The position numbers were made by a program, and so were the translations under genes. From positions 269,426,250 through 269,490,249 of the forward strand of contig OY728153.1 in NCBI GenBank assembly GCA_963277665.1: DNA of 64,000 nucleotides, in the 5' to 3' direction. This document shows, piece by piece, positions 23,820-33,424 of the stretch. Numbering within the stretch: the stretch's first letter is position 1; each line of letters begins with the position of its first letter. The stretch comes from Viscum album (Eukaryota; Streptophyta; Magnoliopsida; Santalales; Viscaceae). The notes beneath the pieces are model-generated. The model made no database searches and was not told the DNA's origin. It saw only the letters and a list, made by a program, of their open reading frames with translations.

Positions 23820-25758
23820 TGTAACATATCGCCCCTCCTCGTGGGCTTGAGAAGTGATGGTTGTACTAAAAGGATTTGAGTGACTCACCAAGACACCAAA
23901 TGATGGAAATAAATTTCAAAGACTTCACAAAATATTAGGGATTATTTTCCCATTAAAATAAAACAACCAAAACATAAGAAGAATTAAGAAAAACATACTA
24001 TATGACTCGTGAGTAAAGAAATACAACTCAAAGAGTAACCAAACCTACAAAAAACTATATCATAGTACAATGAGGAAACCAAGACCAACAAAACTCAAAG
24101 ACACAGAAGAAATCAACTTAGAAATTCCTAACATACTTCAAGATCCCAGCCTATAATCCATACCCATGGTATCATGATGCATCACTAAAGAAATGAGATA
24201 CCTTTCATTTACCTATGTCTTGGTATAAAATATCTGCAAATGCACCAACGTGACCAAGTAGGGGTGATTATAAAACTCAGTAGGATTTATACAATGACTT
24301 AAAAACTCACGAAACTAGGATAGAATATGTTAGTAAATTTATATAAAATAGTTTATAATAATTTAAAGTAGTTTATATCATATTTAAAATATTTTTCCAA
24401 ACAAAACAATTTTCCATGGGAAGGAACCAAACAAGTATTTATAAAATTTCACACTTCCATTTGTCAATTCCATTTGGCATACCCATTCCACACATCCACA
24501 CATTCATTCCCAGGTGACTATTACATACTCATGAGTGGTCTCTCCTTGATCTACCAAGTCATCACAAGGTAACCATTACCAAGTTCCCTAATGGAACATG
24601 CCCCTTCCATAGGATCATGTCAATGAAAATAAACTCACACCAATAATATATGATAAAACCCATTCTAAATCATTCCAATCCATTTCAATAAAACGTTTAT
24701 TTTATTGAAAACAATTTCACTAACATTTTCCATACATCAAAACCATACCATAATTTTAAAACCATCATTTTAAAATCATGAACCAAATGCACTTTCAACA
24801 AAACAAACCAATTTTCACAATTTTACAAAACCATCACTAAAGAGGTTTTCCATCACAAATACACAAAAATTTCATAATTTAATTCAATAAATTCAATCAA
24901 TTTGAAACTAAACCATCAATTTCTGATCAAGAGGAGTCGATAGTGAAGTCACCTACCACTAAAACTTAGGAGAAGATGAATAATTGCACAAAACTCCAAA
25001 AATATGGCTTGAAACACCTAAAAATTCATTTGATCATGTTCTATTCAACTAAAATAATCATATATCATCATTATTGGAATCAAACATCATGAATATATCT
25101 GCATTATACTATATCCATGATTCCAAGAGAGGTAATAAGAAGAAAATTAGGGAAAATGATGATGAGCGATAACTTACCAACAAATTCAACCTCCAACTCA
25201 CCTAGATTTGCCTCAGAATCACTATAGAATCAAGATAAAAGGTCTCCACAACAAATAAAAGAAGTGGAATTAAGTTTATGACCTCATTAAGGGAAAACTT
25301 AGTAGTTTAGGGAGTAAATTGAGTTATATCCACTATTTTTGGATCAAATTTATAATGGTGCACAATTAGGGCCCACAGTTAGGAAAACTTTAGACTAAAT
25401 GTGCATGATTCACTACCTCCAAACACCCCTCACATGGTTGGATTACACAGTTAGACAAATTGTGCACCAATCGTGAAATTACACTTTTTCTAGCATTGAA
25501 TGGTTTCTATTGAAAATCTGCATGTTTTGGAAAATATGTGTTCTTAGATGTGTGCCTACCCAATGCCCACTATTTTAGTTTCATGGTTTCTTGAGAGTTG
25601 TTGCACAATTTCTACTAATTGTACTCGAACTGTGAACCTCTAGAAAAGCGTAAAAACATTTCAAAACTCCTCCAAACCTCCTAAAACATATCCTAATTAC
25701 TTTATATACCTAAAATACATAAATAAAGGGTTGTGTACCTAAAACTGGGGGTGTTATA
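23820..25758 (-). mobile_element. 3' LTR of element 4 (L5), about 1.9 kb
   Basis: On the minus strand it starts TATAACACCCCC at 25,758 (a decayed TGTAACACCC-type start) directly after a polypurine tract and the end of a chromodomain frame. It ends GGGGCGATATGTTACA at 23,820. These ends are inverted copies of each other in outline. A degenerate stem, GAGTATGTAATAGTC on the minus strand near 24,530, occupies the usual hairpin position. No coding sequence. Confidence 0.65.
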
Positions 25759-25771
25759 TTCTCACAACCAC
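25759..25771 (-). other. Element 4 polypurine tract
   Basis: The minus strand reads GTGGTTGTGAGAA immediately before the LTR start. Position between chromodomain and LTR fits a second-strand priming site; it has lost some purines. Confidence 0.55.
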
Positions 25772-26114
25772 TAGTATTTTTATCCCTAAAAAGTTGAAAA
25801 CCGGAGTTTCCCTTGAATAATTTTGGCCATTTCTCCACCATTTCCTTTTTATGCTCCCATTATTCTTCATGAATCTAGCCATGTTTCCATAAAACATGCA
25901 CTAGACTGATCCTTTTCCCATGAAATACATTCTCTTTCCTATCCATATTTTTTACTCAGACATGAACCAACATAACATTCGACTCTAGGTCAATGTGATC
26001 CCATCGAATCACATGGTTAGGATCTAGTTGATACTTTCTTAGCTGAGATCCATGAAAAAAATTATGCACTGAACTGAACCTTAGTGGAAAATTCAACTGA
26101 TATTCCACCTCACT
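25772..26114 (-). pseudogene. Element 4 pol C-terminus with chromodomain (Tekay/Del-like)
   Basis: One minus-strand phase reads the integrase C-terminal linker and chromodomain of a Tekay/Del chromovirus: VEYQLNFPLRFSSVHNFFHG, then LRKYQLDPNHVI, MDRKENVF, ISLVHVLWKHG, a stop, WEHKKEMVEKWPKLF, and KGNSGFQLF. At least three stops (TGA, TAG, TAA) interrupt it and no frameshift is needed. The upstream part of pol is missing because the 5' LTR of element 2 starts at 26,115 within the frame. Element 4 is therefore older than element 2. Confidence 0.9.
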
Positions 26115-27129
26115 TGTAAAGACCCGAAAATTTCAAGAAATTTTTTTTCTTAAATACTTTGGAATTTTACGAGTCTACAGTTTCTGACGGCGCCTGATTC
26201 TGAGACCTGGTGTGCCCAGAATCAATTTCTGAAGTTTTGTTCAGGTACGTTCAGTAAACATACATTAAAGTTTTTCTATCTTTTGAACCGGTGCTCGGAA
26301 TTGAAATCTGAGGGCACCAATGAACTCGCGGCCCCGGTAATTACTTAAGGGGACCTTTACTGCAATTTCTTTTGCTCGGGAGGAGAAGTTAATTTTTGGA
26401 AATTTATATTAAATTAAATAAAATTGTTGTACAATTTTATTGTTTAAGAGTTTGTTATTTTATACAAGGGGGAGTTAGAGGTTGGGCCCACACCCACATA
26501 ACCTCCCATGAGAGGATAATGTGTGGTGGGTCCCACAGAATCCCCTAACCCTTCAACTCCCCATTAACTCCCCTTCATTTAATTTGACACCTCCTCTCTT
26601 TTGAATTTTAAACTCTCCACCTCCATCTCATTAAGTATGCCAACACAATTAATTAATGACTTAATTAATTAATTTGTGGGTAAACAATTCTTTTGAATTG
26701 TTTTTAATTGCATGAAGATTCTATTTTATTGGGGAAATCCTTTCTAAAATATTTTCTTGGAAAATATTTGGTGGTGGAACCTTTGGAGAATTAGAGGAGA
26801 GCTTCATTCTTCCACGAAGAACGTCACACTCTCTCGGAAAAGAACGCTCCACAACTTCTCCTACATTCTTCTTCCTCTATGTCAAGGGAGAATACACCGC
26901 TTGTGAGAAGCGTTGCCTATGACAACGACTCTTCCTCCAACGTTGAAGGGAGGACACCGTTCTTCCGCAACGCTAGACTACCGTGACGCTCGTCTTCCGC
27001 GGCTCGACAACGTGTGACGTCAATTACGTGGTAGGGGCTTTGCTTCAATTTTAATTGAATAAAATTTTTCTTTGTCCTTCTTTGAAACCATGATTTATCT
27101 TGGGACATTTGATATTGCCTAACGCGGAG

Positions 27130-27720
27130 GACGCGGACCAAATGCACATGGCCCGATGACCCTCTGTTGATCCTTGTTTTATTTTAATGGATGTGGTGAC
27201 AGAAGAGGTGGTGGCGACCGGAGGAAGCAGCGGCCATATGACAGTCACGTGGAGAGGAACCGTGGCCTGTATCCGCAAGCCGCTCGGTAGAAGAAGAACC
27301 GGCCGGCTGAAGCCGGTCGGGGTGGAGGATCGCGGCGCCTCTAAGGCGCCGCGCGGGGGAGAACTGTGGGTCGCACTCCGCGTACTGCTTTGGCGGTGAA
27401 CCGGTTGGATCATCAGTTGACAGGGTTGAAGAGGCAGCGGCACCTGCAGGTGCCGCGTCGGAGGACAGCAGCCCGCCCATGCGGGCCACTCGCGTCGGGA
27501 AGACCGGTCGGCTTTGGCCGACCGGACATGAGGGCGGCGCCACCGATTCGAGAGTTCAGGGGGTCTGGCCACCTTCCACGGGTCGGTTCGTGTCCCACCA
27601 GGCCGGGCTGTGCATTATCTGGTCGGGCCGACCCCTTAGCCAGGTCGGACCCACCGAGCCAGAACGGGCTGACCCGCCAGCCCACCGGGCTTGACGGGCC
27701 TGGCCCGTTTTGCTTAAATG
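27130..27720. other. GC-rich island with a cluster of perfect inverted repeats
   Basis: In a strongly AT-rich window this stretch is CpG- and GC-rich. It holds at least six short inverted repeats: CCGGC-TGAA-GCCGG (27,303-27,316), CGCGGCGCC-TCTAA-GGCGCCGCG (27,331-27,353), the 20-bp palindrome GCGGCACCTGCAGGTGCCGC (27,437-27,456), GCCCGC-CCAT-GCGGGC (27,471-27,486), CCGGTCGGC-TTTG-GCCGACCGG (27,504-27,525) and ACGGGCC-T-GGCCCGT (27,694-27,708). All lie within LTR L6. The ORFs crossing it on both strands resemble no family I know. Confidence 0.85.
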
Positions 27721-28090
27721 AGAATAAATTCACGACCGTGCGTCCGATAGACGCGCCGTCTACGGCACTGGGAACCTCATGACTAAGTGGTACTTTTACA
27801 ATACTCTAAGTGAGTTTTTTATGGCTTTGGAAAATGGCTGGGTTTGGAACAAGCGTAATTCCAACCGGGACCCTGGAACGGAAAAGCCAATATCTCTCAG
27901 ACTGAGCATCTGATTGAGGTGTCGTCTGTCGCATTGGGTTCCTTTTGAAAAGACGGAACTTTGGGATACAGAAAATCTAGACTTCGTGATAGTTGATGTA
28001 TCGAACCCCTGGCTCGAGGAGCGGACCCTCCCGGAATCGAGCGTGTTCTGTGCGGGAACCCTAGAGCTGGCTGCGACTGCGACGACTACC

Positions 28091-28360
28091 GTACTGGAAT
28101 CCTCCATGGGTTCGACGGTGACAACAACTGTACTGGAATCCTCTGTGGGTTTGACAGCGATTACTACTATACTTTTATCCTAAGTAGGTCTGACAGTTTG
28201 ACTTCTTTACTTGTATCCTAAGTGGGTCCGACAGTTTGACTTTTGTACTTGTATCCTGAGTGGGTCTGACAGAGTAGCTGGTCTAGTATCCTACGTGGGT
28301 TCGACAGCTTAGTTGGTCTAGTATCCTACGTGGGTCCGACAGCTTATATGAATCAGTGAC
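28091..28360. repeat. 39-bp tandem array in LTR L6 (about 7 units)
   Basis: Units begin near 28,091, 28,130, 28,169, 28,207, 28,246, 28,283 and 28,320, spaced 36-39 bp. The core is ATCCTAAGTGGGTCTGACAG, followed by a variable ACTT/GTAC or TTAG/GTCTAG tail. The array lies between the GC island and the hairpins, the same relative place as the arrays in L1 and L3. Confidence 0.85.
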
Positions 28361-28515
28361 TACATCTAATCATCTCAATCGCTATACAAAAGATGTATAC
28401 CTGTGTGAGATGAGTCTTGACTTTTAATCATTATCATCAATGTGATTTACTTTCTTTCATGTGTGGACTGGGTTTTTCTTTGGCTCGAGAGTTGGAGCCG
28501 AACTCTGATTGATAA

Positions 28516-28545
28516 CTTAGGTATATGTATGGGTATATACCTAAG
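28516..28545. other. 11-bp inverted repeat in L6
   Basis: Arms CTTAGGTATAT and ATATACCTAAG are perfect complements around the 8-base loop GTATGGGT. Preserved in copy 2 near 57,643-57,672. Function unknown. Confidence 0.6.
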
Positions 28546-28637
28546 TAGAGTTGTTTGATACTTTGTGATTGTATCTTTATTCTCTAGTTTATCATTCGTG
28601 GATTCTAGGAGACCTTCGGGGGTCTCGGGGTCCCTAC

Positions 28638-28675
28638 TGAGTATTGTATACTCACCCATGCACGGGCTTTGCCCG
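28638..28675. other. Paired LTR hairpins in L6
   Basis: TGAGTAT-TGT-ATACTCA (28,638-28,654) is followed eight bases later by CGGGC-TTT-GCCCG (28,663-28,675). The first has the same arms and loop type as the L1 hairpin at 1761. Such a stem near the LTR 3' part recurs in plant chromovirus LTRs I recognise; the role is not established here. Confidence 0.6.
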
Positions 28676-29145
28676 CACTACGTTGTGTTGGATGCAGACG
28701 ACGGACAACACTGATCGAGGTGGAGGCTTGTGGAGCTGGATGGTACTCGGAGGTGGACCACTTGGCGAGACGTACACAGAGCGAACGTCCGGACCCGAGG
28801 TGCTGAGGAGGCCATCTGTACCAACCCTTTAGGTGGGATTCCCGGAGGACGACTCAGTGGTTGTTGTTTTACTTTACTACAGTTGTACTAGCTTTTCAGT
28901 TGTACTGTACTTACTGTTGGGCTTATATTTCCGGCCCCTTTCCTTTCAGAACTTACTTTTGTATTTAGTATTACTTAGTGATATCTTCTGTTGCGTTCTA
29001 TGTTGTGTTTGTTTACTTTTATAAAGGTAATGTCTTCCCTTTTTATCGGGATTTATGCCTTTGGTTCTAGTCTTCAACCCCTAGCCTATGGAAGGCGAGC
29101 TTGGGGTAGTCACGACACAGGCCCCGAGGACAGGTCATGACAAAT

Positions 29146-29157
29146 TGGTATCAGATG
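29146..29157 (+). other. Element 2 primer-binding site (initiator tRNA-Met type)
   Basis: TGGTATCAGATG follows the LTR end after AAT. The first ten bases match the usual plant initiator tRNA-Met PBS. Copy 2 at 58,273 reads TGGTATCAGAGG. Confidence 0.85.
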
Positions 29158-29435
29158 ATTCGGTTCTACCAAATAACTCAGAACTTTGATCTTTCTTTTC
29201 TGTGAATCAATAGTGTTAAGAGTATTGAGTGTGGATTTTAGTCCAGGGAGTCCAGTGTTGGTACGACGACTGACATATCCATACACCAGGACCCTGGCCA
29301 CTGATTTCCGACTCAGTGCATGAAAAAACTTATTGCATGTGTGTTTCAAAATTTTTCTTTATGATTACTTTGTGTTAGCTCACCAGGTATATTTTTTTGA
29401 CCGTGGCGCACCTGTTTCTTTTCCAGATTGACCCA

Positions 29436-31586
29436 CGAAGGCAGCCAGCTAGGGTTCCAAGTTACGTATGAGATGGTGGCCCACCGAGTGATGAGGCCTT
29501 GGTGTAGGGCACCATCACAGTGGAGGTACCAGTGGCACCACTACCCGCTAGGCCACCGATACCACCAGCCCCAGCAGCAGAGAGTGAACGTTGTCTGAGT
29601 GCATTGCACGAGTTCCAGCGACAGAGGTCGCCCAGGTTCCACGGAGAGACGGACTCATAGGCATCTGAGGATTGGATGGAGGCTATCATCGGAGTTTTCA
29701 GATTAGTAGGGACATCAGCCAACCTTATGGTGATCCTTATCGTGAGTCTTCTGCACGCAGTATCAAGTAGATGGTGGAGCCTAATTCTCCAGTTGCATGA
29801 TGAGGCATGTTTACTCTGGACGGACTTCTAGAGTATCTTTCGCTCGGAGTTTGTTCCAGCCACCCTTCGTGTGGTGAGGATACAGGAGTTACTTCATCTG
29901 CAACAGGGCAGTATGACAGTAGCTCAGTACTTAGCGAGGTTCACCGACCTCTCACGCTACTCCACGGACATGGTACGGGACCCGTTCTTCAGGGCCCAGA
30001 CCTTCGAACAGGGACTGCGGCATTAGATCAGGTCTTTTATGATTCCCCTTAGCATCCCTACGCAGGAAGGGGGATTGGAGTGAGCCATTCTAGTGGAGAG
30101 TTTTCTCACTGATCAGTGAATAGTGGCGAGACCCACTACAGGGTGACACATAGCGGATTCTTCTAAAGCTGGTAGTAGATAGTTGAAGCAGAGGTCCAAG
30201 CGGACCAAGCCATCAGGAGGGAGACCTCAGGTTACAGGTTCAGTTGTGCGGGGAACCCGAAACAGAGCCAACTATATGAGGAGCAGGCAGTGCTATGCAT
30301 GCGGTGGGCAGGGTCACATGGCTCGAGACTGTCTGACCCGCTATGCAGACGAGTAGCAGATAGTAGAGGGACCTCCCCGGCAAAGGCAGAGGTTCGACCA
30401 TGGTGGTCCTCAGGGAGCAGGTGGACGTGGCAGAGCATCTGGCCGACCAGCGGGTGGTGGAGGATGTTTTGAGGCTCTACCACCACCACCACCAAGAGGT
30501 CCACCCTGACCATAGGGAGTTGGCGGACAGAGGCTGGCTCAGCTCCAAGCAGTCAAGCCCTACGACCACGGAACACCTGATAAGATTCGAGGTACTATCT
30601 GTGTCTACTCTACCCTTGCTGCAGTACTTATAGACACAGGTGCGAGTCATTATTTTATTGCTGCTGCCCTTGTTCGGATCTCGAAGATTCCTACGGAGCT
30701 ATGGGCTCGATCCTTACGGCTAGAGAGTCTTATGGGAGTAGAATCGATTATTACGCACTGGTTTCGGCAGTGTGAGCTTACTCAAGGAGGTGAGAGCTTT
30801 GGCTGGGATCTTCTTGTAGAGGCGTCGAGGCCTTACGACGTCATCCTGGGTATGGACTGGTTATCTACCGTCCATTCTCAAATTGAATATATTAGGAGAA
30901 AAGTGTGGTGTGTCCGCAGGGATGAGAGCAGGTTCACCTTCATCGGCGAGAAGGGAGCCTTTGCAGCGCAGGATAGACTTATGCAAAGGAGAGGGCAGCC
31001 GATCACACATTAGTTGGCTAGTCTCATCCTTGGAGCAGTTGATGTGCGGAGTCTAAGTTTTCCTATTATGGTGGATCAGTATGCGGATGTTTTTCCTGAC
31101 GACGTTCCATGACTAAGTCCTCACAAAGAGGTAGACTTCTACATAGACTTGTACCTCGGGATAGTACGGATATCTACTCCAGCATATCGGATGGCTCTCG
31201 CCGAGCATCATGAGCTGCGAGTACAGCTGGAGGACTTGTAGAGGAAGGGATTTATCTGACCCAGTGTTTCACTCTGGGCATCTCCGATTTTGTTCGCCAA
31301 GAAGGTGGATGGGAGCTTGCGACTGTGTGTCGACTACCGTCGTCTGAATCAGGTGACCGTGAAGAACAAGTACCCACTCCTGATGATTGACGACCTCTTT
31401 GATATGGTCAAGGGAGCACGATGGTTCTCGAAGATAGACCTCTGATCATGTTATCACCAGCTTAGAGTTTGAGATGAGGATGTGTAGAAGGCGGCCTTCA
31501 GGTCTCGGTATGGCCACTATGAGTTCTTAGTTATGCCCTTCGGCATAACCAACGCTCCAGCAGTGTTCATGAGTCTCATGAACTGC
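29436..31586 (+). pseudogene. Element 2 gag-protease-RT, truncated, stops but no frameshift
   Basis: One phase reads through 2,151 bases. The gag core is ATLRVVRIQELLHLQQGSMT then YLARFTDLSRY near 29,860-29,960; the knuckle CYACGGQGHMARDC is at 30,291-30,332; a Gly/Pro-rich linker follows; protease reads VLIDTGASHYFI with Asp-Thr-Gly at 30,633-30,641; then RPYDVILGMDWL; RT reads [19 protein letters not shown] (31,291-31,350), [13 protein letters not shown] and TNAPAVF. Homology stops after LMN near 31,583, before the catalytic aspartates. More than a dozen in-frame stops occur, for example 29,469, 29,505, 30,024, 31,011, 31,239, 31,257, 31,443 and 31,470. RNase H, integrase, polypurine tract and 3' LTR are absent. 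Confidence 0.92.
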
Positions 31587-31894
31587 TAAATCCCAGCATT
31601 ATCAAGCTAGATCCTCTAGAAATTTTTTTTCCAACTTGACTTTCATTTCAATTGGGGTGGCTTGGAAATAAAATATTTGATTCATCCTATATATCCATAC
31701 TTTTAATTTTTCTAGTTCTAAATCACCCCAAAAGATGGGTGGATTCTGATTTTGGAATCGAACTGAATGTTTAACTTGTAGAGGTTCATCCTACCTATTT
31801 CCTCTCTCTATAGCTTGAAAATATTGAAAATATAATGAACCATCTATTGGTTCACCTATGGATCAGGTGAAACCACATTCTCAAAGGCCTCTTC
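31587..31894. other. Unassigned segment after the RT truncation
   Basis: About 300 bases lie between the broken RT and the Athila-like LTR A. I recognise nothing in it; it may be host DNA exposed by the deletion or the undefined end of LTR A. It is the same in copy 2 (60,714-61,022), so the truncation is older than the duplication. Confidence 0.5.
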
Positions 31895-33401
31895 TGATTG
31901 GTTTCTGACAGTCTAAAAGGGCATCATTATTTCCCTATGGGTCTCATAAAAATAAAAAAAATTATAAAAAATCAAACCATGCAACTCAATTAATTAAAAT
32001 TTAGTGCTAGGAGAGTTCAAGTTTGAACTGATGGAGACGATGAATTAGTTTTATTAGGTTTTCAAAAGATTTTATTTATTTAAATTGAAGAAATAGGTGA
32101 AGAAAATATGGTTTTGATTGATTTCAAGAAAACAACATATGAAAACAAAGAACATTGAATGTTTTATAATCACATTTAAAAATAATTCTTAGGTTTTGTA
32201 GTTTTAGGGTCTAAGTGCAATTTTATTTTTATAAAATAATTTGGTTAATCCATATTTGGTGTCAGAATTGAGATGATTGAGATCCCATGGTCAAGGTATC
32301 CCTTCTTTAATGCAGAAATTCCATATTTCCCTTGGTCTAGTAATTTAGGGTTTTGTCAAATCAAGTTTATCTTAATACCATTTTTAAACCTGGTCACCCT
32401 CAATGAAACAATGAGCATGCCTTAATTCAGGGTAACCAGTTGCAAAATTTATAATGTTCCTTTTAGATTCAAATACCAATGGTCAAGATAAAAGTAAAAG
32501 AAAGGTATTCAAAACTGATTCAATAAATTTCATCAAACAAAATACGTGAATAAAAAAAGAAATAAATCCAACTTCACCTTCCCCCTTCTACTATATAACC
32601 CTAGAATAAGACAGGTTTACTCTCTCACCCTAGTTATGAGAGAATAGAAGGTAAGAAATAAATAAAAATAAATAATAATGAAAAACAGAGATAAAATCGT
32701 TGAGGACCTTGCACAGTGTAGATTCTCACTTCAAGATTTGGTCCCCCAAATCCCTTTGACAGCAAGAGCTTAGCCCTCTATTTATAGACTCTATATAGGA
32801 TCATGCAGTAATCAATGGAATTTGGGATGGGTCAAAAGGTGGTAATAAGTGCGTCCAGGGTCATAAAACATGTCAAAACGCTAAAATATGTTGAATCTGG
32901 CCATTTTTGGGCTATCCTAACCTTTACATGTCTTGTAGTGATTACACAGCGTGTAAATTCTGCACCATGTGTATCAAATTTATGGATTTTAGGCCTTCTA
33001 GGTCATATTAACATGTATCACATCATGAAACATGTCATCTTCACTATGAGCTTGTTTCTTCCACTTCAGGGATTTTATTTATTTCACGACTTTCACTGGT
33101 TTATGATGTGTAATGATTACATAGTGTGTAAAGTCAACTTTAAGCTTCAAAATCCTTGTTTACCCACAGTTCTTCAATTTTGTGCCCTGGAAGTGCTCCA
33201 TGATCATCCATCTTTATTAAAACCCTTCTTTTAAGTGGATATCAAGATTTTTTCCACTCCTTTTTCTCATCTCCCATAACATATATCATCCTTATAAAAA
33301 TAAATAAAACATCAAGTGTACAGGAATACATTAAGAATAAAAATCATCATAATAAATGCATTTTATTATCCAAAATGTAAGTAATAAATGAACTTATGAA
33401 A
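31895..33401 (-). mobile_element. LTR A of an Athila/Tat-like element (3' LTR, minus orientation)
   Basis: This segment is a diverged direct repeat of 36,385-37,866 (LTR B). Shared blocks include TTTCCCTATGGGTCT (31,937 and 36,420), a long block around 32,330-32,400 versus 36,820-36,890, and TTTCCACTCCTTTTTCTCAT near 33,250 versus 37,757. Minus orientation is inferred from a TATA-like box on that strand and from a purine-rich tract just outside the right end. Open frame 32,815-33,234 reads the LTR antisense; a related frame exists in LTR B (37,346-37,687), but I do not regard either as a gene. Confidence 0.7.
32779..32787 (-). promoter_or_regulatory. TATA-like box of LTR A
   Basis: The minus strand reads CTATAAATAGAGGGC, about 0.6 kb from the LTR start. 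The same site is in LTR B at 37,269-37,277 and in copy 2 at 61,907-61,915. Confidence 0.5.
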
Positions 33402-33424
33402 CCCCCCACCCACCCACCCACACT
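33402..33424 (-). other. Polypurine tract next to LTR A
   Basis: The minus strand reads CAAGTGTGGGTGGGTGGGTG and continues as G-run, ending at the LTR. A G-rich tract of this kind directly before the 3' LTR is typical of Athila/Tat Ty3/gypsy elements. Copy 2 (62,530-62,552) has lost one of the GGGT units' bases. Confidence 0.6.

Larger units (their letters stand above)
26115..29142 (+). mobile_element. 5' LTR of element 2 (L6), 3,028 bp
   Basis: The LTR runs from TGTAAAGACCCG to GGTCATGACA, whose ends are near-perfect inverted repeats, and is followed after 3 bases by a primer-binding site. It contains, in order, a GC-rich hairpin cluster (27,130-27,720), a 39-bp array (28,091-28,360), an 11-bp hairpin (28,516-28,545) and the paired hairpins at 28,638-28,675. 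Left flank TCACT should be the target duplication, but the 3' LTR that would confirm it is missing. Several overlapping open frames at 27,050-27,780 on both strands come from GC-rich DNA with few stop codons and are not supported as genes. Confidence 0.85.

Noticed and set aside
23618..23824. 68-codon frame, nearly identical in copy 2 (52,744-52,950)
   Set aside because: The identity is what the duplication predicts. It runs into the terminus of LTR L5 and resembles nothing known.
27051..27782. Long overlapping open frames on both strands in the GC-rich part of L6 (for example 27,051-27,572 and 27,366-27,782; in copy 2, 56,177-56,860)
   Set aside because: GC-rich DNA has few stop codons. The frames exist on both strands, do not keep the same phase between the two copies, resemble no known protein and lie inside an LTR.
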